Part shown: positions 18,815 through 27,529 of the stretch, piece by piece
Layout: each line of letters starts with the position of its first letter
Position numbering within the stretch: position 1 is the stretch's first letter
Assembly (NCBI RefSeq): GCF_030815145.1
Contig: NZ_JAUSWJ010000001.1
Location: forward strand, 868,001-932,000
Source: Kaistia geumhonensis
Lineage (GTDB): Bacteria; Pseudomonadota; Alphaproteobacteria; Rhizobiales; Kaistiaceae
Length of the DNA: 64,000 nt
Direction of reading: 5' to 3'
Program-made: the position numbers and the translations under genes
The notes under the pieces: generated by a model
Database searches by the model: none
The model's input: only the letters and a program-made list of their open reading frames with translations
Told to the model about the DNA's origin: nothing

Positions 18815-20035
18815 TCAGGCCGCCCTGCCCCAGGCCGGGAAAGGGTCGTCGAGCGCGGACGCGGCGGCGGTGATCCCTGTCGTGACGCTGCCATGGAGGC
18901 AGTCGTCGAGGATGGAGCGGATCGCCGCCTCGTCCATGGCCGGGCCTCCGATGAAGACGAGTTCCTGCCGCCGGTCGCCCCAGACCGCGTTCCAGTGCCG
19001 GCGCATGGTCGAGACGGCTTCGGGATCGTTGGGCCAGCGCTCGCGCGGCATGGCAGCCCACCAGTAGCCGCGCCCCTCGGTGCGCAGGATCGAGCCGGCA
19101 ATCGAGAGTTCGGCCGCCCAGGACGGCCGGGTCGCGAGCCAGAAATGGCCCTTGGCCCGCAAGACGCCGGAAAAGCCCCTGGCCAGCGCCGCATGCAGCT
19201 TCGCCGGATGAAAGGGGCGGCGCGCACGGTAGACGAAGGAGCGGATGCCATATTCCTCCGTCTCCGGGACGTGGTCGGCGAAGCCGTAGAGTTCCTTCAT
19301 CCAGAGCGGATGCGTGCGCGAGCGCTCCTCGTCATAGAGGCCGGTGTCGAGGATGAGGTCCAGCGGTGCGGCGCTGAACTCGGTCTCGATGATCCGCGCG
19401 TCGGCGTTGAGGCCGCGCACGACGCGTCGCACGTCGGCGAGCCGTTCCGGCGTGACATCGCGCACCTTGTTGATGACGACGATGTCGGCGAACTCGATCT
19501 GCTCGACCAAGAGGTCGGCCAGCGTCCGGTCGTCGTCGGGGCCGGCGGTCGTGCCGCGCTCGGCGAGCAGGTCTTGCGACGAATAGTCGGCCAGCAGGTT
19601 CACGGCATCGACGACCGTCACCATCGCATCGAGCCGCGCGATATCGGAGAGCGAGAACCCCTCCTCGTCACGGAAGTCGAAGGTCGCTGCCACCGGCAGC
19701 GGCTCGGCAATGCCGGTGCCCTCGATCAGCAAGGCATCGAAGCGGTCCTCCCGTGCGAGGCGGCGGACCTCTCTGAGCAGATCGTCGCGCAGCGTGCAGC
19801 AGATGCAGCCATTGGTCATCTCGACCAGTTGCTCGTCCGTCCGCGAGAGATCACCGCCGCCATCGCGGACCAGATCGGCGTCGATATTCACCTCGGACAT
19901 GTCGTTGACGATCACCGCGACGCGGCGGCCGTCCCGATTGTTGAGGACATGATTCAACAGCGTCGTCTTGCCGGCACCGAGAAAGCCGGAGAGCACGGTC
20001 ACCGGCAGGCGCCGGTCGGAAGCAGGGTCGATCAT
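18815..20035 (-). CDS. COG0523 GTP-binding metallochaperone (CobW/ZigA family)
   Basis: G3E-family GTPase of 406 residues. The P-loop is [15 protein letters not shown] (17-31), the metal-binding motif GCICC has cysteines 77, 79 and 80, and NKVRDV is the guanine-specificity motif. The C-terminal CobW_C domain includes [13 protein letters not shown]. Such proteins deliver or allocate zinc under limitation. The adjacent perfect palindrome at 20051-20068, 15 bases upstream of the ATG, matches the core of Zur operators, which supports a zinc role over cobalamin synthesis. It is convergent with uvrC, with a 9-base gap. Confidence 0.9.
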   Translation of the reverse strand: MIDPASDRRLPVTVLSGFLGAGKTTLLNHVLNNRDGRRVAVIVNDMSEVNIDADLVRDGGGDLSRTDEQLVEMTNGCICCTLRDDLLREVRRLAREDRFDALLIEGTGIAEPLPVAATFDFRDEEGFSLSDIARLDAMVTVVDAVNLLADYSSQDLLAERGTTAGPDDDRTLADLLVEQIEFADIVVINKVRDVTPERLADVRRVVRGLNADARIIETEFSAAPLDLILDTGLYDEERSRTHPLWMKELYGFADHVPETEEYGIRSFVYRARRPFHPAKLHAALARGFSGVLRAKGHFWLATRPSWAAELSIAGSILRTEGRGYWWAAMPRERWPNDPEAVSTMRRHWNAVWGDRRQELVFIGGPAMDEAAIRSILDDCLHGSVTTGITAAASALDDPFPAWGRAA

Positions 20036-20050
20036 CGGGATGCTCGATAC

Positions 20051-20068
20051 GTTATGTTATAACATAAC
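20051..20068. promoter_or_regulatory. Zur-type operator (perfect 18-bp palindrome)
   Basis: GTTATGTTATAACATAAC is identical to its reverse complement, and its core ATGTTATAACAT matches the known proteobacterial Zur box. It is AT-rich in a GC-rich neighbourhood and lies 15 bases upstream of the COG0523 GTPase start, where a bound repressor would block transcription. The divergent heme oxygenase gene starts 226 bases away and is less likely to be controlled by it. Confidence 0.85.
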
Positions 20069-20294
20069 ACTTACTGGACCGATTGCGCCGGTTTTGCAAG
20101 ACCGGCTCCTGAGATGACCGTGCGAAAGATGCGGAGGGCGACGACGGGACGCATCGCGCGGTCGGCCGGAACCATCGAGAAAGCCGCGCGTTGGCAGGAC
20201 TGGCCTTCGTCATGGCCACGTCCTTTTCCGGCGATCACAGCCGGATGGCCGCTCACACCATTGCCGTCCCCGGAGCGGCCTGAGAGAAGCTCAC
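20069..20294. other. Divergent intergenic region, no gene seen
   Basis: This 226-base stretch separates the Zur-type box from the heme oxygenase start and must hold the bphO-bphP promoter. I find no convincing -35/-10 pair and no plausible coding frame in it; a 61-codon frame on the minus strand has no ribosome-binding site and no recognisable sequence. Confidence 0.5.
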
Positions 20295-20849
20295 GTGAAC
20301 ATAGCCGTCGCAGCCGGTACGACCCGGCGCATGCAGCTTCGAGAGGCGACGCGGGCCGCGCACCAAACTCTCGACGATCTTATCGGTTCCTGGTCCGGCC
20401 TTGCGGACTACCGGCGCTATCTCGCCGGGCAGCGTCGCTTCCGTGAAGCCATCGACGACATCGATCCGGCGGCATCGGGGCTCGCCTGGTCGCTGACACC
20501 GCTCTCGCCGGCCTTGTCCCACGACTGCGCAGATTTGGGTCTGGCCGCGCAACCGGCCTCCCGCGCCCCGCGCCGTCCGCAAAGCCCGTCCGAGGCGCTC
20601 GGCGTCTGTTATGTCGTCGAAGGCTCCGCGCTCGGCGCGCGGCTGCTCCATGCGCGCGCGGCGGGACTCGGCCTCGGTGACGGCTTCGCGGCTCGCCATC
20701 TCGCGATCCAGGCGTCGAGCACGCGCTGGAGAGCGTTCCTCGACGTTCTGGAAGCGACCGAGCCCTTCGACTTCGGCGAGGCTGTCGCCTCGGCGAACGC
20801 GATGTTCGCATTTGCGGCCCGAGCCTTCGGATCGGCCGGCGATGTCTGA
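20295..20849 (+). CDS. bphO: Biliverdin-producing heme oxygenase
   Basis: Opens heme to biliverdin IX-alpha, CO and iron; biliverdin is the chromophore of bacteriophytochromes. The protein has 184 residues from the GTG at 20295, or 172 from the ATG at 20331. The proximal heme ligand is probably His23 in ATRAAHQTLDDLI, and the distal-helix region with VCYVVEGSALGARLL resembles BphO-type enzymes. Its stop overlaps the ATG of the phytochrome kinase by 8 bases (ATGTCTGA), the classical bphO-bphP arrangement. The choice between the two starts is uncertain. Confidence 0.9.
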   Translation: MNIAVAAGTTRRMQLREATRAAHQTLDDLIGSWSGLADYRRYLAGQRRFREAIDDIDPAASGLAWSLTPLSPALSHDCADLGLAAQPASRAPRRPQSPSEALGVCYVVEGSALGARLLHARAAGLGLGDGFAARHLAIQASSTRWRAFLDVLEATEPFDFGEAVASANAMFAFAARAFGSAGDV

Positions 20850-23376
20850 GTTCGAAACCGTCGATCTCACCAATTGCGATCGCGAGCCGATCCACATCCC
20901 GGGGAGCATCCAGCCGCATGGCTGCCTGCTCGCCTGCGACGCATCGCTGAACACGATCGTCCGGCATTCCGCCAATGCACCCGCCATGCTGCGGTATGGC
21001 GGCGATCTGGCGCGCCGGCCGCTCGACGACGTCTTCGGCCGCGAAACATCCGACTTCCTGCGCAGCGCCATCGCTGGTGCCACCGATCCAGCGCGGCCGG
21101 CCCTGCTGACGAGCCTCGCGGCGGGTCCGGCCGGACCGGTCGATATCGCTCTGCACAGCTTCAAGTCGGTCGGGATCATCGAGATCGAGCCGGCGCCGGT
21201 GCAATCGCGGCCGCCTCTGGAGATTGCGCGTTCGCTCATCGCGCGGCTGAGGGCAGTCAACGACCTGGACCAGCTTCTGGCGCTCGTGCCGCGGCTCGTG
21301 CGAGGCGCCTTCGGTTATGACCGGGTGATGGTCTACCGCCTCGGCCATGACGGCGCCGGCCAGGTGGTCAGCGAGGCGAAGCGCACCGATCTCGAGAGCT
21401 TCCGGGGCCAGTGGTTTCCGGCGAGCGACATCCCGCGCCAGGCGCGGCTGCTCTATCTGCGCAATACGGTCCGCGTCATCGTGGACATCGATTTCGAGCG
21501 CGTCCCGATCATCCCGCAGCTCGACGCATCGGGCGAGCCGCTCGATCTTTCCTTCGCCCATCTCAGGGCCGTCTCGCCGATCCATTGCGAATATCTGCGC
21601 AACATGGGCGTGAGCGCCTCGATGTCGATTTCGATCATTGTCGACGGCGAGCTCTGGGGCCTCATCGCCTGTCATCACTACTCCCCGCGCCGGCTCTCCA
21701 TGGCACAGCGCGTGGCAGGAGAAATCCTCAGCGACTTCGTCTCGCTTCATCTCAAGTCGCTCCAGCAGCGGCAGTCGCTCGGCGTGGCGCTCGAGGCACG
21801 ACGGACACTGGCCAACCTGCTGAGCGCCAGATCGCAGCAGACAAGCGTTCCGGAACTGCTGCGCGACAATCTCTCCGCGCTCGCCGCGCTCGTTCCCTGC
21901 GACGGGATCGGCCTCGTCGTCGACGGCGAGTGGCACGCCGCGGGCATTACCCCGCCCACGGACGCGCTGCCGTCTCTCCACCGCTTCCTAACGGGCGTCG
22001 CCGATGGTCGCGTCTTCGCGACGCATTGCCTCGCCGAGCGGCTGCCAGTCGCGGAAGCCTATGCCGAGCAGGTTTCCGGGCTCATGGCAGTGCCCATCTC
22101 CCAGCTTCCGCGCGACTATCTGGTCTTCTTCCGCCGCGAGATCGTTCAGACGATCAACTGGGGCGGCAACCCCGAAAAGACCTACGAGTCCGGTCCGCTC
22201 GGTGACCGTCTGACGCCGCGCAAGAGCTTCGAAATCTGGAAGCAGACCGTGCGGCTGCAGTCCGCACCGTGGACGGAACTCGAGCGCGAGAGCGCAGAGG
22301 CGCTCCGGTCAGCGATGGTCGAGGTAGCACTCCGTCATACGGAGATCCTCGCCGGCGAGCGCGCCAAGGCCGATACCCGGCAGCGCATGCTCAACGAGGA
22401 GTTGAACCACCGCGTCAAGAACATCCTCGCGGTCATCAAGTCGGTCGTCGGCCATCCGGCCACCGGCCGGCAGACGCTGGAGGACTATGTCGGCACTCTG
22501 AAGGGTCGAATCCAGGCGCTGTCGATCGCGCATGACCAGATCGTCCGCGGCGATGGCGGCGGCCTCCTGCGTGGCCTGATCGAGGCCGAGCTTCTGCCCT
22601 ATCAGGGCGGCAAGGCGCGGATCAGCCTCGAGGGACCGCCCGCCTGGCTCGATTCGCGGGCGCTCTCGGTGATGGCGCTGGTGCTGCACGAGATGGCGAC
22701 CAACGCGACCAAATATGGCGCGCTCTCGGTGGCCGAGGGCGCGCTTGCGGTCACATGGTCGCTGACCGAGGAAGGCAACTGCGCGATCCTCTGGGAGGAG
22801 AGCGGCGGCCCGGCGGTGCGCGAACCCGCGCGGCGCGGCTTCGGCTCCGCGCTCATCAATCGTAGCATCCCCTTCGATCTCGGGGGGCGCAGCGACATCG
22901 CCTATCCCGTCGCCGGCGTTCTCGCGCGGTTCGAGATTCCGGCGCGGCACATTGCCAATGCGGAGGCGCCGGGTGTCGTTGCCGCCTCTTCTCTCGCGGC
23001 GGGCACCCATCGGCCGGTCCTGGCCGCCGGCCTGACGATCCTGCTGGTCGAAGACCAGATGCTCATCGCCATGGATGCCGAGGCGATGCTCATCGACAAC
23101 GGCATCACGGACATCATCACCGCGGCTTCGGTGGCCGATGCGCTCCGGCGCATCGAAACCACCCTGCCGGATGTCGCGATGCTCGACATCAATCTCGGCG
23201 ACGACACGTCGGCGGAGGTCGCGAAGGAACTGACGCGGCGCGGCATCCCGTTCATCTTCGCCACCGGCTACAACGACCGCTCCGCCCTCCTGCCCGGCTT
23301 CGAGGCGATCCCCACCGTCCGCAAGCCCTATGACTGGCAGGAGGTGCGGACCGCGCTGGAGGAAGTGCTGGCCTGA
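20842..23376 (+). CDS. bphP: Bacteriophytochrome hybrid histidine kinase (HWE type) with receiver domain
   Basis: Red/far-red light sensor of 844 residues. Order: PAS domain with biliverdin-binding Cys12 in LTNCDREPIHIPGS; GAF domain with FPASDIPRQARLLYL; PHY domain with the TPRKSFEIW tongue motif; HWE kinase with phospho-accepting His523 in EELNHRVKNILAVIKS, LHEMATNATKYGALS and the W-E of ILWEE; and a C-terminal receiver with acidic pocket ILLVEDQ, phospho-acceptor Asp782 (MLDINLGD) and conserved ATG and RKP positions. All key residues are intact. No separate response regulator follows, so output probably passes through the receiver to proteins encoded elsewhere. An open frame continues upstream, but the ATG at 20842 gives the canonical N-terminus. 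Confidence 0.95.
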   Translation: MSEFETVDLTNCDREPIHIPGSIQPHGCLLACDASLNTIVRHSANAPAMLRYGGDLARRPLDDVFGRETSDFLRSAIAGATDPARPALLTSLAAGPAGPVDIALHSFKSVGIIEIEPAPVQSRPPLEIARSLIARLRAVNDLDQLLALVPRLVRGAFGYDRVMVYRLGHDGAGQVVSEAKRTDLESFRGQWFPASDIPRQARLLYLRNTVRVIVDIDFERVPIIPQLDASGEPLDLSFAHLRAVSPIHCEYLRNMGVSASMSISIIVDGELWGLIACHHYSPRRLSMAQRVAGEILSDFVSLHLKSLQQRQSLGVALEARRTLANLLSARSQQTSVPELLRDNLSALAALVPCDGIGLVVDGEWHAAGITPPTDALPSLHRFLTGVADGRVFATHCLAERLPVAEAYAEQVSGLMAVPISQLPRDYLVFFRREIVQTINWGGNPEKTYESGPLGDRLTPRKSFEIWKQTVRLQSAPWTELERESAEALRSAMVEVALRHTEILAGERAKADTRQRMLNEELNHRVKNILAVIKSVVGHPATGRQTLEDYVGTLKGRIQALSIAHDQIVRGDGGGLLRGLIEAELLPYQGGKARISLEGPPAWLDSRALSVMALVLHEMATNATKYGALSVAEGALAVTWSLTEEGNCAILWEESGGPAVREPARRGFGSALINRSIPFDLGGRSDIAYPVAGVLARFEIPARHIANAEAPGVVAASSLAAGTHRPVLAAGLTILLVEDQMLIAMDAEAMLIDNGITDIITAASVADALRRIETTLPDVAMLDINLGDDTSAEVAKELTRRGIPFIFATGYNDRSALLPGFEAIPTVRKPYDWQEVRTALEEVLA

Positions 23377-23386
23377 GCGTTGCCGG

Positions 23387-24346
23387 TCAGCCGATGACGC
23401 TCTTCGGCAGCAGGCCGTGGATGCCGTTCTGGCCATTGACCGTCTGCGTGACGTGGAAGTCGGCAGCGAGCGAAGCGAGGCGATAGGCTTCGCTTCGCGT
23501 GATGCCGAGACGCTCCGTGATCAGGTCGAGCATCTCGCGCACCGCGATGCGCATCGCCTCGTCGAGATCGGCCGAGAAGCCCATGGTCATGTAGGCCGTC
23601 GGCGTTTCGGCACGCGGCAGACCGATGCGCGGTTCCGTCCCGGTCTTCTTGTGCAGGACGAAGGTGAAGGTCCCGGTCAGCGCTGTCTCGAGCGCCGTCA
23701 CGCAGACCTCGCCATGGCCCTGCAGTCCATGGCCGTCGCCGACCAGGAAATTCGCACCCGGCACAAAAACGGGCAGGAACAGCGTCGAGCCGGCGCCGAG
23801 GTCCTTGTTGTCCAGATTGCCGCCATGAAGCCGCGGCTCGCGCGAGGAGAGTTCGCCATAGACCGGCGGCGGCGCCACGCCCATCACGCCGAAAAAGGGC
23901 GCCAGCGGCAGTTCGGGGCCGAAAGGCAGCGCGCAGGTCTTCTTTTCGAGATCGATCGGGATATGCATCAGATCGAGATCGGGCAGGATGAAGTCGTCAG
24001 GCAGCGTGCCTTCGAAAGGCACGATCGCGTTGAAACCCCAGTCGGCGCCGGGTTCGATCGCCTCGATGCGCACTTCCAGCATGTCGCCTGGCTCGGCGTC
24101 GGCGATGGCGATCGGACCGGTGAGCAGGTGCCCGAAGCGAATGGGCAGATTGGCGGCATGGATCGCGTGGAGCGCGGGCGCGACGGTCATGCTGCTATCG
24201 TCCGGCGGAAGCAGCCCGGGCGGCCCCGACAGTGTCTCGACCACGACACGATCGCCGGAGGCGACAGTCAGAACCGGCGGGGTTTCGGCGGAAAAGCGGC
24301 CCCAGACGATGGTTTCGGGGCCGGCTTTCAGGACGTGTTCGGACAT
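23387..24346 (-). CDS. Acetamidase/formamidase family protein
   Basis: A 319-residue amidohydrolase of the FmdA/AmdA family, which hydrolyses formamide or acetamide to ammonia and the acid. Typical segments are PGDMLEVRIEAIEPG, VGDGHGLQGHGEVCVTALE and the tail region with AYRLASLAADFHVTQTVNG. The length fits the short bacterial/archaeal type. No transporter or nitrogen-regulatory gene is adjacent. A near inverted repeat lies just upstream (24358-24393) and could be an operator. The convergent bphP ends 10 bases away. Confidence 0.88.
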   Translation of the reverse strand: MSEHVLKAGPETIVWGRFSAETPPVLTVASGDRVVVETLSGPPGLLPPDDSSMTVAPALHAIHAANLPIRFGHLLTGPIAIADAEPGDMLEVRIEAIEPGADWGFNAIVPFEGTLPDDFILPDLDLMHIPIDLEKKTCALPFGPELPLAPFFGVMGVAPPPVYGELSSREPRLHGGNLDNKDLGAGSTLFLPVFVPGANFLVGDGHGLQGHGEVCVTALETALTGTFTFVLHKKTGTEPRIGLPRAETPTAYMTMGFSADLDEAMRIAVREMLDLITERLGITRSEAYRLASLAADFHVTQTVNGQNGIHGLLPKSVIG

Positions 24347-24357
24347 CGCTTTCCTCG

Positions 24358-24393
24358 GTCTGCATGCAGATTGCAGATCAAGGTATGCAAGAC
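24358..24393. promoter_or_regulatory. Candidate operator upstream of the formamidase-family gene
   Basis: The left arm GTCTGCATGC and the right arm GTATGCAAGAC (reverse complement GTCTTGCATAC) form an imperfect inverted repeat; the left arm also contains the 8-base palindrome TGCATGCA. It starts 12 bases before the ATG at 24346, where a repressor would overlap the promoter. The regulator is unknown. Confidence 0.3.
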
Positions 24394-24425
24394 GCGCACC
24401 GGAGTCGCCATAGGACCGGGCCGGA

Positions 24426-24854
24426 TCAGCCCTTCGCAGCGCCTTTGGCGGCCTGCGTGCGCGCGCCCCACTTCATCCCTTCGAGCTTCAGGCCATCAGG
24501 ATCGAGGAAGAACACGGCATAGTAGTCGTCGTAATATTCGCCGGCAGGGTCGACGATGGTCGTCCCCTCCTGCTCCAGGAAGGCTTGCAGCGCATCGACG
24601 TCCTCCCTGCTTTCGAGTTCGAAGGCATAGTGGTGGAAACCGATATTGCCGACGCGATGGGGATGGCGCTTGCCCTCCTCGTCGGCCTCCCCGATCCAGA
24701 ACCGCGTCCTGCCGTTCGTCCAGCCGATCTGGTCGCCGTAATCGCCGAGCACCTCGAAGCCGAGAAAAGTGAACAGGCGGTCGTAGAAGCGCTTCGAGCG
24801 CTCGTAGTCTCCCACGCGAATCACGAGATGGTCGATCCCGACGACCTTGACCAT
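24426..24854 (-). CDS. VOC (glyoxalase/dioxygenase) family protein
   Basis: A single-chain vicinal-oxygen-chelate protein of 142 residues from the ATG at 24854. It opens MVKVVGIDHLVIRVGDYERS, with His9 as the usual first metal ligand. The second half has GFHHYAFELESREDVDAL and ends FFLDPDGLKLEGMKWG, where the glutamate is the usual last ligand. Members are lyases, dioxygenases, resistance proteins or binding proteins; the substrate cannot be told. A longer frame to 24980 has no family support. It is divergent from the HerA-like ATPase across 155 bases. Confidence 0.85.
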   Translation of the reverse strand: MVKVVGIDHLVIRVGDYERSKRFYDRLFTFLGFEVLGDYGDQIGWTNGRTRFWIGEADEEGKRHPHRVGNIGFHHYAFELESREDVDALQAFLEQEGTTIVDPAGEYYDDYYAVFFLDPDGLKLEGMKWGARTQAAKGAAKG

Positions 24855-25009
24855 GGCAGTCTCCCGGCAGGTGTGGCGGATGCATACGATGCTCCGCAAC
24901 GCCCGGCTGCGGCAATGGCTCCTTTCTGTGGATCGGCCGCGCCTGCGACGGCATTGCAGGCATCCGCCACGCTCCGCCATGATAGGTTCACCGCAAGGAT
25001 GGATCAGGC

Positions 25010-26524
25010 ATGAATATCGAGCTCGGCAGGATCGCCGGCGCCGGCGTCCCCGACGCGCCGGCGATGATGGACGTCGAGGAACTGCTCGCGACCCGATTGC
25101 TCGTCCAGGGCAATTCGGGCTCGGGAAAGTCGCATCTGCTGCGGCGCCTGCTGGAGCAGAGCGCCGCCCATGTCCAGCAGCTGATCATCGATCCGGAAGG
25201 CGATTTCGTCAGCCTCGCCGAGCGCTTCGGCCATGTCGTTCTCGACGCGGAGCGCGGGCTCGGCGAACTCGAGGTCATCGCCGGCCGCGTGCGGCAGCAC
25301 CGCGTCTCGGCGGTGCTCAATCTCGAAAGCCTCGATGTCGATATGCAGATGCGCGCGGCGGGAACGTTCCTGAACGCGCTGTTCGATGCCGATCGGGAAC
25401 ACTGGTTTCCGATGCTGGTCGTCGTCGACGAGGCGCAGCTCTTCGCGCCTGCGGTCGGCGGCGAGGTTTCGGAGGAAGCGCGCAAGCTCTCGCTCGGCGC
25501 GATGACCAATCTGATGTGCCGCGGGCGCAAGCGTGGCCTCGCGGGCATCATCGCCACGCAGCGCCTCGCCAAGCTTGCCAAGAATGTCGCCGCCGAGGCG
25601 TCCAACTTCCTGATGGGCCGCACTTTCCTCGACATCGACATGGTCCGCGCCGCCGACCTGCTGGGCCTCGAGCGGCGTCAGGCCGAGACGTTCCGCGATC
25701 TCGCGCGCGGCCAGTTCGTGGCGCTCGGCCCGGCGCTGACGCGCCGCCCGATTACTGTCGCAGTCGGCCAGGTCGAGACGAAGCCCCGGGCCGGTACGCC
25801 CAAGCTGACACCTCTGCCGGCCGAGGCGGCGGAAGCGCAGCGGGAGCTGGTGCTCGCGCCGGTTCCGGTCGAACTCGTCCGGCCGGTGGAACCGCGTCCG
25901 GCACCGGTCGCAGCTCCCTCGACGCATGATCTCCTCGCCAGCCTCAACCTCAGCCGGGAGACGTCAGGTTCGTCGGCGCCGGCAGTGCCCGACGACGGAC
26001 TGACCGCCGAGGAGCGCGAGACACAGTTCCTCTCGCTGGCGCGAGCCGTGGTCGTCGATCCCGGCGCGCCGTTCCGGGCCGAGGCCGCGCTCTACCAGGA
26101 CTTCCTCGTCCGCTGCCGCATCGCGCGGCTTTCGTCCGTCCCGCCGCTTCCCGCGTTCCGATTCCTGCTCAACATCGCGCGGGCGGCCGGCGACGGCACG
26201 ATCATGGATTCCGGGTTCTGGCAGCGGGCGGTCGAGCTCGCGCGCGCGCTCCCCGACGAGGCGCAGCTGACCTTCCTTCTCATCGCCGCGGCGGCGATCA
26301 ATGGCGGCCCCTGCCCGTCCGACACCCAGCTGGCGCTCCGTTCGGGCACGCATTCGACCGGCCGAGCGCGGAGCCGGCTGAAGCATCTGGAAAAAAGCGG
26401 CCATATCGTTCTGCGCGTCGATATCCGTGGCCAGCGCGCCGCCGTCCTGCCGGATATCGGCATCGAGACCGCGTTCGGCGATCCGCGCGCGCCCTATGGC
26501 GACAACGCCATCGCCGCCGAGTGA
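25010..26524 (+). CDS. HerA-like ATPase (DUF87 type) with winged-helix-like C-terminus
   Basis: A 504-residue P-loop ATPase of the HerA/FtsK superfamily. Walker A is GNSGSGKSHLL (34-44), followed by IDPEGDF, Walker B MLVVVDEAQ (135-143), and a sensor region IIATQRLAKLAKNV typical of HerA-type motors. A Pro/Ala-rich linker (roughly 255-305) leads to a helical domain and then a segment (about 425-490) whose predicted pattern, PSDTQLALRSG then RSRLKHLEKSGHIV, looks like a winged helix. No NurA nuclease gene or other partner is adjacent. The gene probably stands alone. DNA translocation or repair is plausible but not shown. Confidence 0.82.
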   Translation: MNIELGRIAGAGVPDAPAMMDVEELLATRLLVQGNSGSGKSHLLRRLLEQSAAHVQQLIIDPEGDFVSLAERFGHVVLDAERGLGELEVIAGRVRQHRVSAVLNLESLDVDMQMRAAGTFLNALFDADREHWFPMLVVVDEAQLFAPAVGGEVSEEARKLSLGAMTNLMCRGRKRGLAGIIATQRLAKLAKNVAAEASNFLMGRTFLDIDMVRAADLLGLERRQAETFRDLARGQFVALGPALTRRPITVAVGQVETKPRAGTPKLTPLPAEAAEAQRELVLAPVPVELVRPVEPRPAPVAAPSTHDLLASLNLSRETSGSSAPAVPDDGLTAEERETQFLSLARAVVVDPGAPFRAEAALYQDFLVRCRIARLSSVPPLPAFRFLLNIARAAGDGTIMDSGFWQRAVELARALPDEAQLTFLLIAAAAINGGPCPSDTQLALRSGTHSTGRARSRLKHLEKSGHIVLRVDIRGQRAAVLPDIGIETAFGDPRAPYGDNAIAAE

Positions 26525-26527
26525 GCC

Positions 26528-27235
26528 TCAGCCCGAGAGGCCGCGGACGAGATCGGGCAGCGCGGCGAGATCGGCGATTTCGTGGAAGCGCGAGGCGCCA
26601 TGCGGCGGCTCGACATGCTCGTAGCTCCAGGTGAGCGGATGCGGCACATGGATGCCGTAGCCTCCCGCCTCAAGCACAGGCACGATGTCGGACTTCAGCG
26701 AGTTGCCGACCATGGCCGCGCGCTCCGGCCCGTCGGCATGACGAGCGAAGATGCGTCGATAGGTGTCCGGCGACTTATCGCTGACGATCTCGACCGCGTC
26801 GAAGAGGTCGCCGAGGCCGGATGCGGCCAGCTTGCGCTCCTGGTCGAAGAGATCGCCCTTGGTGATGAGGATGATCCGGTAGCTGCCGGACAGCCGCTCG
26901 ATCGCCTCGCGGGCGAAGGGGAGCGTCTCGACGGGATGGGCGAGAAGCTCGCGGCCGGCATCGAGGATTTCTCGGATCACGGCGGCATCGACGCGCCCCT
27001 CCGTCACCTCGATCGCCGTTTCGATCATCGAGAGCGTGAAGCCCTTGATGCCGAAACCATACAGCTGGAGATTGCGGGTCTCGGCCTCGAAGAGACGGCG
27101 TCCAATATCGCCGGTCGCGCCGTGCCGTGCGAGCAGCGCCGCGAAGCGCTCTTCCGTGAGGCGATAGAATTGCTCGTTCTGCCAGAGCGTGTCGTCGGCG
27201 TCGAAACCGATCGCCGTCAGCGCACGCTCCGTCAT
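26528..27235 (-). CDS. HAD family hydrolase
   Basis: A 235-residue haloacid-dehalogenase-type phosphatase. Motif I is FDADDTLW, with nucleophile Asp12 and acid/base Asp14. Motif II is the ITKGD segment, and the late VGNSLKSDI stretch supplies the Mg2+-binding acid. The cap has the helical C1 arrangement of phosphoglycolate- or pyrimidine-nucleotidase-like members. The substrate is unknown. It ends three bases after the convergent ATPase and is followed downstream by no minus-strand gene; the small basic protein gene lies just upstream. Confidence 0.85.
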   Translation of the reverse strand: MTERALTAIGFDADDTLWQNEQFYRLTEERFAALLARHGATGDIGRRLFEAETRNLQLYGFGIKGFTLSMIETAIEVTEGRVDAAVIREILDAGRELLAHPVETLPFAREAIERLSGSYRIILITKGDLFDQERKLAASGLGDLFDAVEIVSDKSPDTYRRIFARHADGPERAAMVGNSLKSDIVPVLEAGGYGIHVPHPLTWSYEHVEPPHGASRFHEIADLAALPDLVRGLSG

Positions 27236-27242
27236 GCGCCGC

Positions 27243-27443
27243 TCAAGCCTTCGGCTTGCGAGCCGTAGCCTTGGGCTTCGGCGGCTCGGCTGCCCGCGCG
27301 ATACGGTCCTCTTCCTCCTTGGCGAGGCGGAGCGCCTTCAGCCGGGCCGTGCGCTCGCGCAAGGCGCGAGCGGGATCGGTCGTGCCCGACTTCTTGTCGG
27401 ACTTCGAATCGTTCTTTTGCCGGGTGCCGGCGGATTGCGCCAT
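27243..27443 (-). CDS. Small basic hypothetical protein
   Basis: A 66-residue Lys/Arg/Ala-rich protein with no hydrophobic segment. The first third (TRQKNDSKSDKKSG) and the last (PKPKATARKPKA) are disordered-looking. The middle RALRERTARLKALRLAKEEED should form an amphipathic helix, possibly a coiled coil. I do not recognise the family. The frame sits between rpsU and the HAD gene on the same strand, 7 bases from the latter. The ATG at 27443 is preceded by GGGAGG (minus strand), a good ribosome-binding site, which supports it as a real gene. Confidence 0.65.
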   Translation of the reverse strand: MAQSAGTRQKNDSKSDKKSGTTDPARALRERTARLKALRLAKEEEDRIARAAEPPKPKATARKPKA

Positions 27444-27529
27444 GATCGTCCTCCCTGGTGGTATGAAACCTCCGGAGTCAGTCGGCGCCCCCTCACGCCG
27501 ACCGGACCGGCCCCTGGCAACCGGCCGCG

